Positions 42,328 to 51,168 of a stretch of DNA of 64,000 nt are shown here, in pieces. The stretch lies in IMG/VR virus record IMGVR_UViG_3300009314_000003, positions 1-64,000 of that record. One strand, 5' to 3'. The stretch comes from a virus. The translations under genes and the position numbers were made by a program. The notes beneath the pieces are model-generated. The model was not told the origin of the DNA. It saw only the letters and a program-made list of their open reading frames with translations, and searched no databases. Within the stretch, counting starts at the first letter, position 1. Each line of letters begins with the position of its first letter.

Positions 42328-44109
42328 ATGAACAACAAATTACTTATCGATACTATTGAGGTTGATGCTAAAAAAGCTAATAAGGATTATGTATTCACCA
42401 CCATTCCCAAGGCGGCCTTACTTACAACTATTGATGCTACACACTCAGGATATGTTAATAGTAACTTCTATTACTATGATCCTGATTCTATGAAGGAATC
42501 CTACCATACATGGACAACTCCCTACAAGAAGCCAATCCTACGACATCATAATTTAGGCGGTGGTTTATTTTCTTCGGCCGAGGATCCTATGGGCCGTGTA
42601 CAAGATGCTCGCTTCCTAAAGGATGCCCGTGGTGGGTTCATTCAACTTGATGCTCGCATCACAGATGAAGATGCTAAGGCTAAAATAATGGATAGCCGTT
42701 ATGAAACCGTCTCTACGGCGGGTAAGCCTGTAGACTTTGTGGAATGCTCTGTTTGTGGCGTGAATATGCTTAAGGGTGGAAAGTTCTGTGGCCACAACAG
42801 GGGTCAGGTATATGAGGATGAGGAATCCGCTGAGAAAAAGCTTGCTTATTGGAAGATTGGTCCGATGCAGTATAAGGAGATGTCATTTGTTAATGCGCCG
42901 GCAGATCAATCTGATACACACGCGGCCCGGGTAGTGAGTTGGCAATTTGCTGACTCTGAGCAACCAGCCCCAGCTCAACAGGACCAGGTTCGGCACACAG
43001 GTATTTGGGTGTTTGATACCCAGGTTGTTTTACCTGATTCAGGTATAATTACTCTCTTTCGGGAGAAGCCAGATGAGGATATGATCGTTAATAAATCCCT
43101 CTGGGAAGCAATCGAGGGAGATATATCACGTTATGCTGAGCTTGGTGGTTTGGTATTAAGGCCCGACAGTGTTGTGACCCCGATCTCCACTACTGTCCCC
43201 GAGGGGGCCAATCTGGCCCAGGAAGAACATTTTGCCCAGGAGGGGCAAGATGATGATGATGATGAAGAGTGGACAGAAGACGATCTTAAGGTCCTTGACT
43301 GGTTAATGGACGAATTGGAGAAGCTGGAAGATGAAGCCCTATCCAAATCTCGTAAGCTAACAAACAAAGTTGGACAGAAGGGTAAAGTGGCTCATAATCA
43401 TGTTGTCCGTCTTAATGAGGTAGGCAATGGTCGCACAGATTGGGTTCTGAGCCATTCCCATGATGTTGTGAACAGTAAAATATCTGATGCAGTAAGCAGA
43501 GGTGAAGAAAAGGCACATAACCACAGTATTACCGAGGATCTGAAGGTTCCTAAGAAGAAATGCCCGTGGGAACTATACGAACGATATACCACAGACTTCC
43601 CCAACATTAAGGGGGCCAGGAAGCACCGTCACGTTGTTGACCTCAACGAAGCGGAAAACGGAGACACTGAATATGTTGTCGCCCATAACCATGAAGTCGT
43701 TGGCAACCGCATCCTACCTTCCACAGCCGATGGTGATACAAAGGCCCACACTCATAAGTTGGGTGATCTTCTGACCGAGGATCAGTGGTTAGATGAGGAG
43801 ACATGGGATATTGTGACAGAGGCTAAAGATAAACTCTCTGAAAAGACTAAGAAGTCCGCTAGTAAGGCAGGAAAGAAATTTTGTGGCCCTCAGGATCCGA
43901 GGAAAGGTCGTAAAAGCTTCCCGGCTTATAGATGCCAAAATGTGCGCAGCGGATTACAGCTTTTGGCTAAGTACAAAGGGCCTGGTTCCAAGGCAAAAAT
44001 ACGTAAGTGTTTATTATCTCAGAACAAGAAGCTGAAGTGTGGTATTACCACTAAAGACCTAGAGGTCTATGATCTTCTAGCTCTAGTTGAAACCCTCATA
44101 AGCGGGTAA
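42328..44109 (+). CDS. Putative prohead protease / maturation protein with HxH repeats (593 aa)
   Basis: Placed between portal and scaffold-like/capsid genes. The N-terminal 210 residues fit phage head maturation protease-like proteins: PYKKPILRHHN, EDPMGRVQDAR and SRYETVSTAG. It also has a CSVCG-x-CGH zinc cluster at about 135-155. Residues about 345-480 hold two related blocks with AHNHVVRLNEVGNG and KHRHVVDLNEAENG, each followed by a SHSHDVV/AHNHEVV pair, which could bind metal. The end (FPAYRCQNVRSGLQLLAKYK) resembles a domain common at the end of phage proteases. Catalytic residues are not certain. Confidence 0.6.
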   Translation: MNNKLLIDTIEVDAKKANKDYVFTTIPKAALLTTIDATHSGYVNSNFYYYDPDSMKESYHTWTTPYKKPILRHHNLGGGLFSSAEDPMGRVQDARFLKDARGGFIQLDARITDEDAKAKIMDSRYETVSTAGKPVDFVECSVCGVNMLKGGKFCGHNRGQVYEDEESAEKKLAYWKIGPMQYKEMSFVNAPADQSDTHAARVVSWQFADSEQPAPAQQDQVRHTGIWVFDTQVVLPDSGIITLFREKPDEDMIVNKSLWEAIEGDISRYAELGGLVLRPDSVVTPISTTVPEGANLAQEEHFAQEGQDDDDDEEWTEDDLKVLDWLMDELEKLEDEALSKSRKLTNKVGQKGKVAHNHVVRLNEVGNGRTDWVLSHSHDVVNSKISDAVSRGEEKAHNHSITEDLKVPKKKCPWELYERYTTDFPNIKGARKHRHVVDLNEAENGDTEYVVAHNHEVVGNRILPSTADGDTKAHTHKLGDLLTEDQWLDEETWDIVTEAKDKLSEKTKKSASKAGKKFCGPQDPRKGRKSFPAYRCQNVRSGLQLLAKYKGPGSKAKIRKCLLSQNKKLKCGITTKDLEVYDLLALVETLISG

Positions 44110-44280
44110 GCAGTACAGCAGAATTAACCTATCCACACACATACACATACTAAAGATGAATTATAATGGTACAGAATGATTATAGTACGTACCAAATAAG
44201 GGCCGTTGAGTCTATTCAAACAGACTTGAAATAGTTACTTCCTTCTCAGGGCTTGTTTAAAGGCCCGTAAGAATTGGAGT

Positions 44281-44290
44281 GACATAACTA
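44281..44290 (+). promoter_or_regulatory. GACATAACTA element, copy 2
   Basis: Exact copy of GACATAACTA in the 205-nt gap before the scaffold-like gene, 24 nt upstream of its ATG. GGGCTTGTTTAAAGGCCC nearby forms a small hairpin. Confidence 0.5.
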
Positions 44291-44314
44291 TATATAGCAG
44301 GACAACTGCATAAA

Positions 44315-45022
44315 ATGATGATAAATGATAACTATCCATCAATAAGTAGTAACACGTTACAGAGCCTCACAGAGATACTCTATCATATTCCCCTAGACAA
44401 ACTCGACCGAATTAAGAAGGTGGTCGCATATAGCGGCTACTCTGAGGAAGTGGTAGATATATTTCTGCAGGCACTGACTCAAATAGGAGACAAAATGTCC
44501 ATGACTATGAACCTTGAGGAAATTCTGGCCTTGGATGAGGTTCAGGAGCACCTTAGACAGAAGGTTGACGAGGCTGTACAAAACAGTGAGATAACTCATC
44601 GAGAAGAGTCGGCTGATATAAAGGCCGGGTTTGAGAATGAGTTGCAAGTACTCAGGGATGAGAAGAATACTTCCGCCCAGGAGTACCATGCGCTTGTTGT
44701 GGACAGTATCGTCTTCCTATCAACCATACTACGTAAAGACGTCATTGATTTTAATGATGAAGCAGGATCCCAGGAGAAATATCGGGAAGAGCTATCAAGT
44801 AGTTCCGAAGAGGAATTGAAAGAGACACTCTCCGAACTCCAGGGCGAGTACATTGCTTCGTTTAGCAATGTTCCGGCCGAATCTCTTGACGGCGAAGTCG
44901 TTACAGAGAGCGGTCAGAGAAACCCCTCCGAGGGTTCTGATGGAGATGAGAAGGCAGTGACAATATCATCACTTGGTGATGTTCTCAAAGTAGCCTTCAA
45001 ATCCATTGGAAAGAATAATTAA
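44315..45022 (+). CDS. Scaffold-like coiled-coil protein (235 aa)
   Basis: 235 residues, acidic, with a long coiled coil (residues about 60-175) and a short basic C-terminus. Position between protease and capsid proteins and composition match capsid scaffolds, which are helical and removed by the protease. Not identified by sequence family. Confidence 0.6.
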   Translation: MMINDNYPSISSNTLQSLTEILYHIPLDKLDRIKKVVAYSGYSEEVVDIFLQALTQIGDKMSMTMNLEEILALDEVQEHLRQKVDEAVQNSEITHREESADIKAGFENELQVLRDEKNTSAQEYHALVVDSIVFLSTILRKDVIDFNDEAGSQEKYREELSSSSEEELKETLSELQGEYIASFSNVPAESLDGEVVTESGQRNPSEGSDGDEKAVTISSLGDVLKVAFKSIGKNN

Positions 45023-45045
45023 GTAAATGGAGTTGCTATACTAAA

Positions 45046-46191
45046 ATGGCTAAACTCACATTCTCTGCACAGAGCGGACGTAAGAGACCTATTAAGCCTG
45101 TCTCCAGTAAGTATCTGGAATCCAAAATCAGGCCTAATATTGAGGTCTCCGATGGTATCCGCCCGGCTCTTCCTCTCATACCTCTACGGTATCTTCCTGT
45201 AAAGTTCCAGGATGTTACCACGGAGCAGTGGGTGGTAATTCCAAAGGGCCGGATCGTATCAGCTGTTATGGCAACTAATTCAATTAATGAACCATCCAGC
45301 GAACATCTAGAGATAGGTCATGCCTCTGGTGATATCCAGACTGGCTATGCCTCTGAACTTGACGGTTCAACTGCACTATCTCTTGGGGCAGATACAAGTT
45401 ACTATGGCATCAGCCGTAATATCCTGGGCCTTATGGTCCCAGCTAACGGTGGTGCTGTATTCGAAGTAACTTATGATGCTGATGATGTCAGCGCTAATGT
45501 ACCTTCCGTGGTAAATACTGGCTCACCTGTGGCAGCGGCTGAGGGATATACCCTTCCAGCAAATATGCCCATTGGTATTGCTATGTATGATGTTTACCAG
45601 GATATTCGTGGTGCTCATTTGAATTACGAGCTGTGGAAAAACTATGGCGTCCTCGCAGAACACGTCATCAAGCTTCCATTTGTTGATGTATATGAACTCG
45701 AGGCCCTTTCTGAGGTATCAGCAAATAGTTTCACAAATCTTTCGGGTGCTAATGATGCACCGTTAGCTATTGCTGAAGCTGCTGGTGGTTATGAAGCGGT
45801 TGAGAAATACTACTCCTTCCTAACCTTTAATACCTCGCAAACAGGTCATGGCCTGGCAGGTTCCCTTGTGAAGTCCGATGTCTTCGGTAACTTTGCTATG
45901 CAAGGGGCCAGTTTGGCTGAAAGCCGTAACACACAGACTGTAGGTCGCTTGATTGGTATTGATACACGCCATCCCAAGGATCTCCTTGAGACGGTTGACA
46001 CATACTGGGACCAGTTCCAGACCGGTACCAAAACAGCCGGCGTACCTGAGAACCTGTATGACTTCGCTGATAAAATCTTCACGGGTTGTGGCATTACTTG
46101 GCCCTCCGATAAGGATAAGGCAATCTATATTCGAGATGCAATCCAGGCGGGTGCCATAGGTTATGCCCATATACAGATATCTCTGCGTTAG
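45046..46191 (+). CDS. Virion structural protein upstream of capsid (381 aa)
   Basis: 381 residues, beta-rich, no Cys. The N-terminus is basic ([19 protein letters not shown]). Its place between scaffold-like and major capsid genes suggests a capsid-associated protein such as a decoration or minor capsid protein. No family is recognised. Confidence 0.6.
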   Translation: MAKLTFSAQSGRKRPIKPVSSKYLESKIRPNIEVSDGIRPALPLIPLRYLPVKFQDVTTEQWVVIPKGRIVSAVMATNSINEPSSEHLEIGHASGDIQTGYASELDGSTALSLGADTSYYGISRNILGLMVPANGGAVFEVTYDADDVSANVPSVVNTGSPVAAAEGYTLPANMPIGIAMYDVYQDIRGAHLNYELWKNYGVLAEHVIKLPFVDVYELEALSEVSANSFTNLSGANDAPLAIAEAAGGYEAVEKYYSFLTFNTSQTGHGLAGSLVKSDVFGNFAMQGASLAESRNTQTVGRLIGIDTRHPKDLLETVDTYWDQFQTGTKTAGVPENLYDFADKIFTGCGITWPSDKDKAIYIRDAIQAGAIGYAHIQISLR

Positions 46192-46217
46192 TAATAGATA
46201 CAATAAGACTACCAAGG

Positions 46218-46241
46218 CTCCGGTTCTTAACAGGACCGGAG
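46218..46241 (+). other. Hairpin between two capsid-region genes
   Basis: CTCCGGTTC pairs with GGACCGGAG (one mismatch) over a 6-nt loop in the 123-nt gap. No U-run follows; it may set mRNA stability or partly terminate. Confidence 0.5.
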
Positions 46242-46314
46242 ACCTTCTGTCTCCCCAGGTCCTTAGAGGCCAAATCATTTGCACGCTTAATATCTGAGGA
46301 GTGCAATAAATAAT

Positions 46315-47658
46315 ATGAAGATACTAAGTACAAACCGTACTGGCGAACAGATCCTTAATGATCTTGTCTACAATGTCTTCACGAATAATGGCGTGGTTGG
46401 TCTTCCAAAAGAGGATAAAACCATTGTCCAGCTCGGTTTTAATGATCTCTTTTCCATCCCTGAGGAGTTAAAGAGTATTCCGGAGATTGCTGACACGGTT
46501 ACTAGTAAGGACCTAACAAGGTTCATTGAAACCTCAATTTCCCGTGTAGTTAGAGATGCTATTGAGCCTGAGCTCGTTGTTGTGCCAAATCTGTTTACCG
46601 ATATTCGGTATGAAGGACCTGGGCGACAGGTTGAGATTGGCTCACTAGGTGCGTTTCATGCGGCTGAGGTTCCAGAAGGCGGGGAATATGAAGAGGTTGA
46701 ATTTAACTTTGGTGAGGGTCACATGATCCAGGTAGGTATCTCCAAGCATGGCTTGAAGATGCGTGTTACTGAAGAAGTTATAGAAGACAATCTCTTTGAT
46801 GTTTTCGGTCTCTGGCTTCGTATGGCTGGCCGAGCTCTTGCAAGACATAAGGAGGAATATGGTATCAAACTCGTAAATGATATGGGTATTGATGTATTTG
46901 ATAATTCCTCTCCATCCACAGCGGATATAGGTTCTTGTTCCGGCCGCGGTATAGATGGCGCACAGAATGGCTCCATGACGGTAGATGATATTTTTGAGAT
47001 GTATGCCTATCTCTATCTACGAGGTTTTGCGCCTGACACCTTATTGATGAATCCATTATCCTGGAAGGTCTTTATGACGGATCCAGAAACTCGTGAGATC
47101 ATTTTTAAAGGTGCTACACTGGCAACCAACAGACTCCCTGGCGGAAGCTATTCCAAAGCATTTGGAACCGGCTTTGCCGGTCTGGGTGCTCGGACAACTG
47201 CCACGGGCCGTGGATTCGACAGCTCAACGGGTGGTGACGATAATCGTGTAGCTGGTAACAATCCATTTGTAACGTCCCTTAATCCTTTAGGGGCCACATT
47301 TCAGATTGCTCCAAGCTATCTCCCGTCACCTCTTAGGGTGATTGTATCGCCACACGTAACATATAAGACAGCTACTGTAGGCTCTGCAACTAAACATGTA
47401 GCCGATATCATTATGGCTGACAGTTCACGCTGCGGTCTTTTACTCAGTAAGGAAGAACCTTCCATTGATGAGTGGAACGATCCGGAACGCGATATTCGGG
47501 CTATGAAGATAAAGGAACGTTGGGGTATGGGTCTGTTTGAACAGGGTAAGGGTATTGCCGTTGCTCGCGATGTTGTTATTGAGAAGAACTATGTCTTTGA
47601 CAATGTTAATCAACAGGTGTTATCAGCCCTTAACCATAGCTCAGCTATTGTAGACTAG
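46315..47658 (+). CDS. Major capsid protein, HK97-like fold (447 aa)
   Basis: 447 residues. Typical elements are a helical N-arm, a segment resembling an E-loop (GRQVEIGSLGAFHAAEVPEG), the spine-helix-like region DNLFDVFGLWLRMAGRALAR, and the P-domain-like DTLLMNPLSWKVFMTDPETR. The late ERWGMGLFEQGKGIAVARDV region also resembles capsid proteins of large myoviruses. Follows a scaffold-like gene and a structural gene, and is followed by a strong hairpin. Expected to form the icosahedral shell. Confidence 0.85.
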   Translation: MKILSTNRTGEQILNDLVYNVFTNNGVVGLPKEDKTIVQLGFNDLFSIPEELKSIPEIADTVTSKDLTRFIETSISRVVRDAIEPELVVVPNLFTDIRYEGPGRQVEIGSLGAFHAAEVPEGGEYEEVEFNFGEGHMIQVGISKHGLKMRVTEEVIEDNLFDVFGLWLRMAGRALARHKEEYGIKLVNDMGIDVFDNSSPSTADIGSCSGRGIDGAQNGSMTVDDIFEMYAYLYLRGFAPDTLLMNPLSWKVFMTDPETREIIFKGATLATNRLPGGSYSKAFGTGFAGLGARTTATGRGFDSSTGGDDNRVAGNNPFVTSLNPLGATFQIAPSYLPSPLRVIVSPHVTYKTATVGSATKHVADIIMADSSRCGLLLSKEEPSIDEWNDPERDIRAMKIKERWGMGLFEQGKGIAVARDVVIEKNYVFDNVNQQVLSALNHSSAIVD

Positions 47659-47693
47659 TACAGATAGCACATTAGCATATATACACACAATCA

Positions 47694-47725
47694 GATAGTG
47701 GTGGGGCAATAACCCCGCCGCTATC
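47694..47725 (+). other. Strong hairpin downstream of the major capsid gene
   Basis: GATAGTGGTGGGG pairs with CCCCGCCGCTATC (13 bp with two G-U pairs) over CAATAA, and flanking ATACACA/TGTGTAT can extend it. No U-tract follows. It could protect the capsid mRNA 3' end from exonuclease or attenuate transcription. Confidence 0.65.
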
Positions 47726-47774
47726 ATCTGTGTATATGTATATGGACTAAAACAGTGGAGGAATCAATACCTAT

Positions 47775-48455
47775 ATGAGTACTGACAAAGAACAAAAGAA
47801 TACCACCAAAAAGGAATTTAGTAAGAAATACGTTATTCTAACCAATCAGATGATGTGGCAGGATCCAACAACTAAGTTTCAGTTGAATTGGTTTAATCCC
47901 GAGGAGGAGGAGTCCTGGTGGGCCAGGACTGAGGATATTCCTGGTGAGGCTGTGGATATAGTTAAGAAGGCCATTGGTATGGGGATATTAAAGGTAGCGA
48001 ATAGTTATAAGAAGTGGGCTGATAAGAACAAGGTAGCGGGATCTAAAGGACGCCGAAAGGATAAACTTGTTTGGACCGAGTTGGATAAGGATGATGTTAA
48101 GGCAAATAAACGGACTCCAAGGAATCCTAGCATTGCTAAAGGTACATTAACTTATGGAGACCAAAACTCAAAGGCCTATCAGATATTGCAGAAGACAGTT
48201 ATAGAACTTACAAAGGAGCTACCTAAAATAACTGCCTCTATGTCAAAGGAGAATGCAGAAGCTTTTCTTCGTGAAGCTATGGACATTGAAAAGCACGGGT
48301 ACAACCGCGTATTACATCCCCGTGACAGTGTACTCGATACAATCAAACAAATTCTGGTGAGTATGGGCCTTTCCTCCGGCATTACTCGGGTGGTGCAGGA
48401 GAGGGATGATGAACCCATTACCAGGGATAGCAAACCCGTAAGGTTTGCTCTTTAA
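47775..48455 (+). CDS. Hypothetical virion-region protein (226 aa)
   Basis: 226 residues, basic N-terminal region and a middle with QMMWQDPTTKFQLNWFNPEEEE. GGAGGAATC lies upstream of its ATG. Located between capsid and neck-type proteins. No family is recognised. Confidence 0.6.
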   Translation: MSTDKEQKNTTKKEFSKKYVILTNQMMWQDPTTKFQLNWFNPEEEESWWARTEDIPGEAVDIVKKAIGMGILKVANSYKKWADKNKVAGSKGRRKDKLVWTELDKDDVKANKRTPRNPSIAKGTLTYGDQNSKAYQILQKTVIELTKELPKITASMSKENAEAFLREAMDIEKHGYNRVLHPRDSVLDTIKQILVSMGLSSGITRVVQERDDEPITRDSKPVRFAL

Positions 48456-48465
48456 GACTGTGTAA

Positions 48466-49821
48466 ATGACCACCTTTGATGTTACGTCAATATCTCCATC
48501 ATTTAATGCCACTGATGTATTACTTGATACAACAGTGGAAGCCACATTCAATGCGGCTGTACTTGCCTCCAGCGTAACTTCCCTCAGCTTCAGTTTTGTA
48601 AAAGCCAACACCCTAACACCTATTGAGGGCACGGTTACTTTAGTTGGCAACAATACAGTACGCTATACTCCCAACGATAATTTAGCAGGCAATACACGCT
48701 ATACAGCTATCGTTATGGGTGGGCCACATGGAATTATCTCAGCCGGGCAGCAAGAACTTATATCTCCTACCATCTCATGGAGCTTTACAACCGGCTTATA
48801 TGAGGATAGTGAGGATCAAGAGGATTCCATTCCATTCGGTGTTGACCCAACAACCCAACCTACGGGAGATGAACTCTATATAGTTTCTTCAGAGCCGCTC
48901 GATGATAGTATAGGTGTTCTCTCTCCGAGTTTGAGAATAGCACTCACAGGACCTGTTCCTTCCGATACAGCCGCCTCTATTAAGGCTTATCATCCCCTTG
49001 GATATCCAATGGGTGATAGTTATTGGCAGAAGTATTCTCAGTCTGTTGTAAGTGGGGATTATATTATTATTACCTCATCCGGCGATTTGTCTGAGGATGT
49101 GGCTATTAGATTAGTGCTTTATGATGATGAAACCGAGATAGAGGAAAGTTCTATTGTGGTAGCTAGTTCTGGGGCTATATCAGATGGTATGATACCGTGT
49201 ACCTTTGTTACCGACCCAAATTTTACTTATGAGGTGGATGTTTTCATTCCTACCAACAGATTTACTCCCGAGGTATCCTTTCTTTCAGAAATGGTACCCC
49301 AATACGCCCCGGTAGAGGAATTACGTCTGGCTATGGGACCTGCAACGGGTAAGTTTAATGACTATACCTTATCAGTTTTACTCTATAAGATTAGTCGAAT
49401 AGCAAAGGATATATGGACCGGTAATAACCATACCTGGCCCAGTACGGTCCCCTACTATGCTAAGGAATATGTTCTTGCCAGGGCCCAGCGTGATTTGGTA
49501 CAGATTATTCTTCGTGACCCCGGAGGTTCCGGAGGAGCTTCAAAAGCTCTAGGGGATATTCGTATACAAACCAGAACTGATTCAGATACCTTAGCAGAAG
49601 ATCTGCGGCAGTTGGATCTTCTTACAAACATCCTTGCTGGTAAATTAGCCAGGGGAGACATAGGCACCAGGCCAATATCTGGTCCTGTTTGGGCAGAAGC
49701 GAGTAAAGGCGGCAGTTATGGTACAATAGGAAGATACTCTGAGGACTATGGGCCAGAGGACCTATACTCTAGGAGCGGCAGCAACAATTTTAGTCGTGGA
49801 ATCAAAGAGCAGAAGAGATAA
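48466..49821 (+). CDS. Structural protein with N-terminal SbsA-type Ig-like domain (451 aa)
   Basis: Residues 1-110 match the bacterial Ig-like SbsA pattern: SISPSFNATDVLLDTTVEA, then VRYTPNDNLAGNTRYTA and TISWSFTTG. The middle is beta-rich, and the last 170 residues are helical (YAKEYVLARAQRDLVQIIL). Ig-like domains are often displayed on virion surfaces and bind cell-surface sugars weakly. The C-terminal part may be the neck or head-completion part. Confidence 0.65.
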   Translation: MTTFDVTSISPSFNATDVLLDTTVEATFNAAVLASSVTSLSFSFVKANTLTPIEGTVTLVGNNTVRYTPNDNLAGNTRYTAIVMGGPHGIISAGQQELISPTISWSFTTGLYEDSEDQEDSIPFGVDPTTQPTGDELYIVSSEPLDDSIGVLSPSLRIALTGPVPSDTAASIKAYHPLGYPMGDSYWQKYSQSVVSGDYIIITSSGDLSEDVAIRLVLYDDETEIEESSIVVASSGAISDGMIPCTFVTDPNFTYEVDVFIPTNRFTPEVSFLSEMVPQYAPVEELRLAMGPATGKFNDYTLSVLLYKISRIAKDIWTGNNHTWPSTVPYYAKEYVLARAQRDLVQIILRDPGGSGGASKALGDIRIQTRTDSDTLAEDLRQLDLLTNILAGKLARGDIGTRPISGPVWAEASKGGSYGTIGRYSEDYGPEDLYSRSGSNNFSRGIKEQKR

Positions 49822-49826
49822 TATAC

Positions 49827-50300
49827 ATGAGTAGCTCACAAATATTTGGAGGGGAGTCTTCCCTATCTGATAGTATAGGAAGAGACTTTGACGTGTTTCT
49901 GGAGGACTTTGGTCATTGGGTTATTTACCGCCGGTATGACCTAACCAGGAAATCTACTTACGTAGATGAAACTACTGGTGAGGGTGTAAGTGGCCCACGC
50001 TGGACTTATGTGGATGAACCAATCAAAATTAGACACGACTCGGCCAGTGTACGCGCTATTGCCGGGCTTATAGAAGATGAAAGTAAAATATATTGTGGTG
50101 CTGAGGTACGACCAAAGAGAGGTGATGTAGTAATAGAGATCGATTATGATGGTGACAGTAATAAGCTTACTCCTGGTGTAGTAATGTCTTACCCCCACCG
50201 GGAGGCATATCGTATTGATGAGCTTGACACCAAACGTGGTATTGGGGGCCATGTGGTCTATTATCGCCTCATTGTGAAGCCGGAGTTGAAGGATTACTAA
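49827..50300 (+). CDS. Neck/tail completion-type protein (157 aa)
   Basis: 157 residues, beta-rich with several YRRYD/VIEIDYD-like strands. In the usual head-to-tail gene order it occupies the connector or completion slot. Assignment is positional. Confidence 0.5.
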   Translation: MSSSQIFGGESSLSDSIGRDFDVFLEDFGHWVIYRRYDLTRKSTYVDETTGEGVSGPRWTYVDEPIKIRHDSASVRAIAGLIEDESKIYCGAEVRPKRGDVVIEIDYDGDSNKLTPGVVMSYPHREAYRIDELDTKRGIGGHVVYYRLIVKPELKDY

Positions 50301-50305
50301 AACAT

Positions 50306-50983
50306 ATGAGTAAGATAAGACTGTACAACGAAGACATATCCCAAGAACCTACGTTGGTTTGTCTTACTGTGGATGGTAGTTCTATCCCAACTGGGGTTAG
50401 TCTATACTCCTTCATCTCGGGTATGCGAAGGACACTCAAGATGATTGCACCTGCCCTACATTTTGAGCCGGCGTACCCGGATTATATTATAAATTATGAT
50501 GAAACCAAATTTGAGACGGCTATTACCTGGGAAGTGCAAACTATGGCCCCTACGAAATTAGGTGGGAGTCCATCAAAATCTCCAAGCATTGGAACAAGGG
50601 AAATAAAGCCCCGTCTTCGCTCTGAGGTACATGTTGATGGTAAGTATTATCAAATTACCGGGCAATTCCTTGATTGTTTCCTACGGTTTGTTGTATGGGC
50701 CAAAACCGCAAGCGAGTCGGAACAAGTAACTCAGTGGTTTCAATCAGATTTCATGAATAACTTTTCACGCCTGTTTGGTTCACAGCAGGTATATCTTTAT
50801 GAACGGTCGAGAGATAGCGAATTGTTGAAGATAAACAATACGCTTCAAACAAGGTCCCTGGAGTATTATGTACTCCTGGAGGACTACACAGCCATATTGA
50901 CAAGCACGATCCAAGAGATCAAAGTGGATATAGAAGCTAAGGATACACTTACTAATATCATGGGCCATGGAAATGATACCTAA
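50306..50983 (+). CDS. Neck/tail completion-type protein (225 aa)
   Basis: 225 residues, mixed alpha/beta (DCFLRFVVWAKTASESEQVTQ). Starts 5 nt after the previous gene. Located immediately before the sheath gene, where a tail terminator is common in myoviruses. Assignment is positional. Confidence 0.5.
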   Translation: MSKIRLYNEDISQEPTLVCLTVDGSSIPTGVSLYSFISGMRRTLKMIAPALHFEPAYPDYIINYDETKFETAITWEVQTMAPTKLGGSPSKSPSIGTREIKPRLRSEVHVDGKYYQITGQFLDCFLRFVVWAKTASESEQVTQWFQSDFMNNFSRLFGSQQVYLYERSRDSELLKINNTLQTRSLEYYVLLEDYTAILTSTIQEIKVDIEAKDTLTNIMGHGNDT

Positions 50984-51024
50984 TATCGTTTTCCATAGGG
51001 CTGTGATTTAGATCATACAAATGT

Positions 51025-51051
51025 TATCATCATCATTATCATCATTATCAC
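51025..51051. repeat. ATC/ATT trinucleotide tract
   Basis: TATCATCATCATTATCATC-type simple repeat in the 185-nt gap between the completion protein and sheath genes. The rest of the gap holds no gene. Confidence 0.6.
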
Positions 51052-51168
51052 ACCGTCCTGTTTTGAGTGATGTAAGTGTCAATGTGATGATACAACCTTG
51101 TTGTTCATCAGTATGTGCGTCAATATATGAGCTGATTTATTACTCTCACAGCAGGAGTAAGAAATAGA

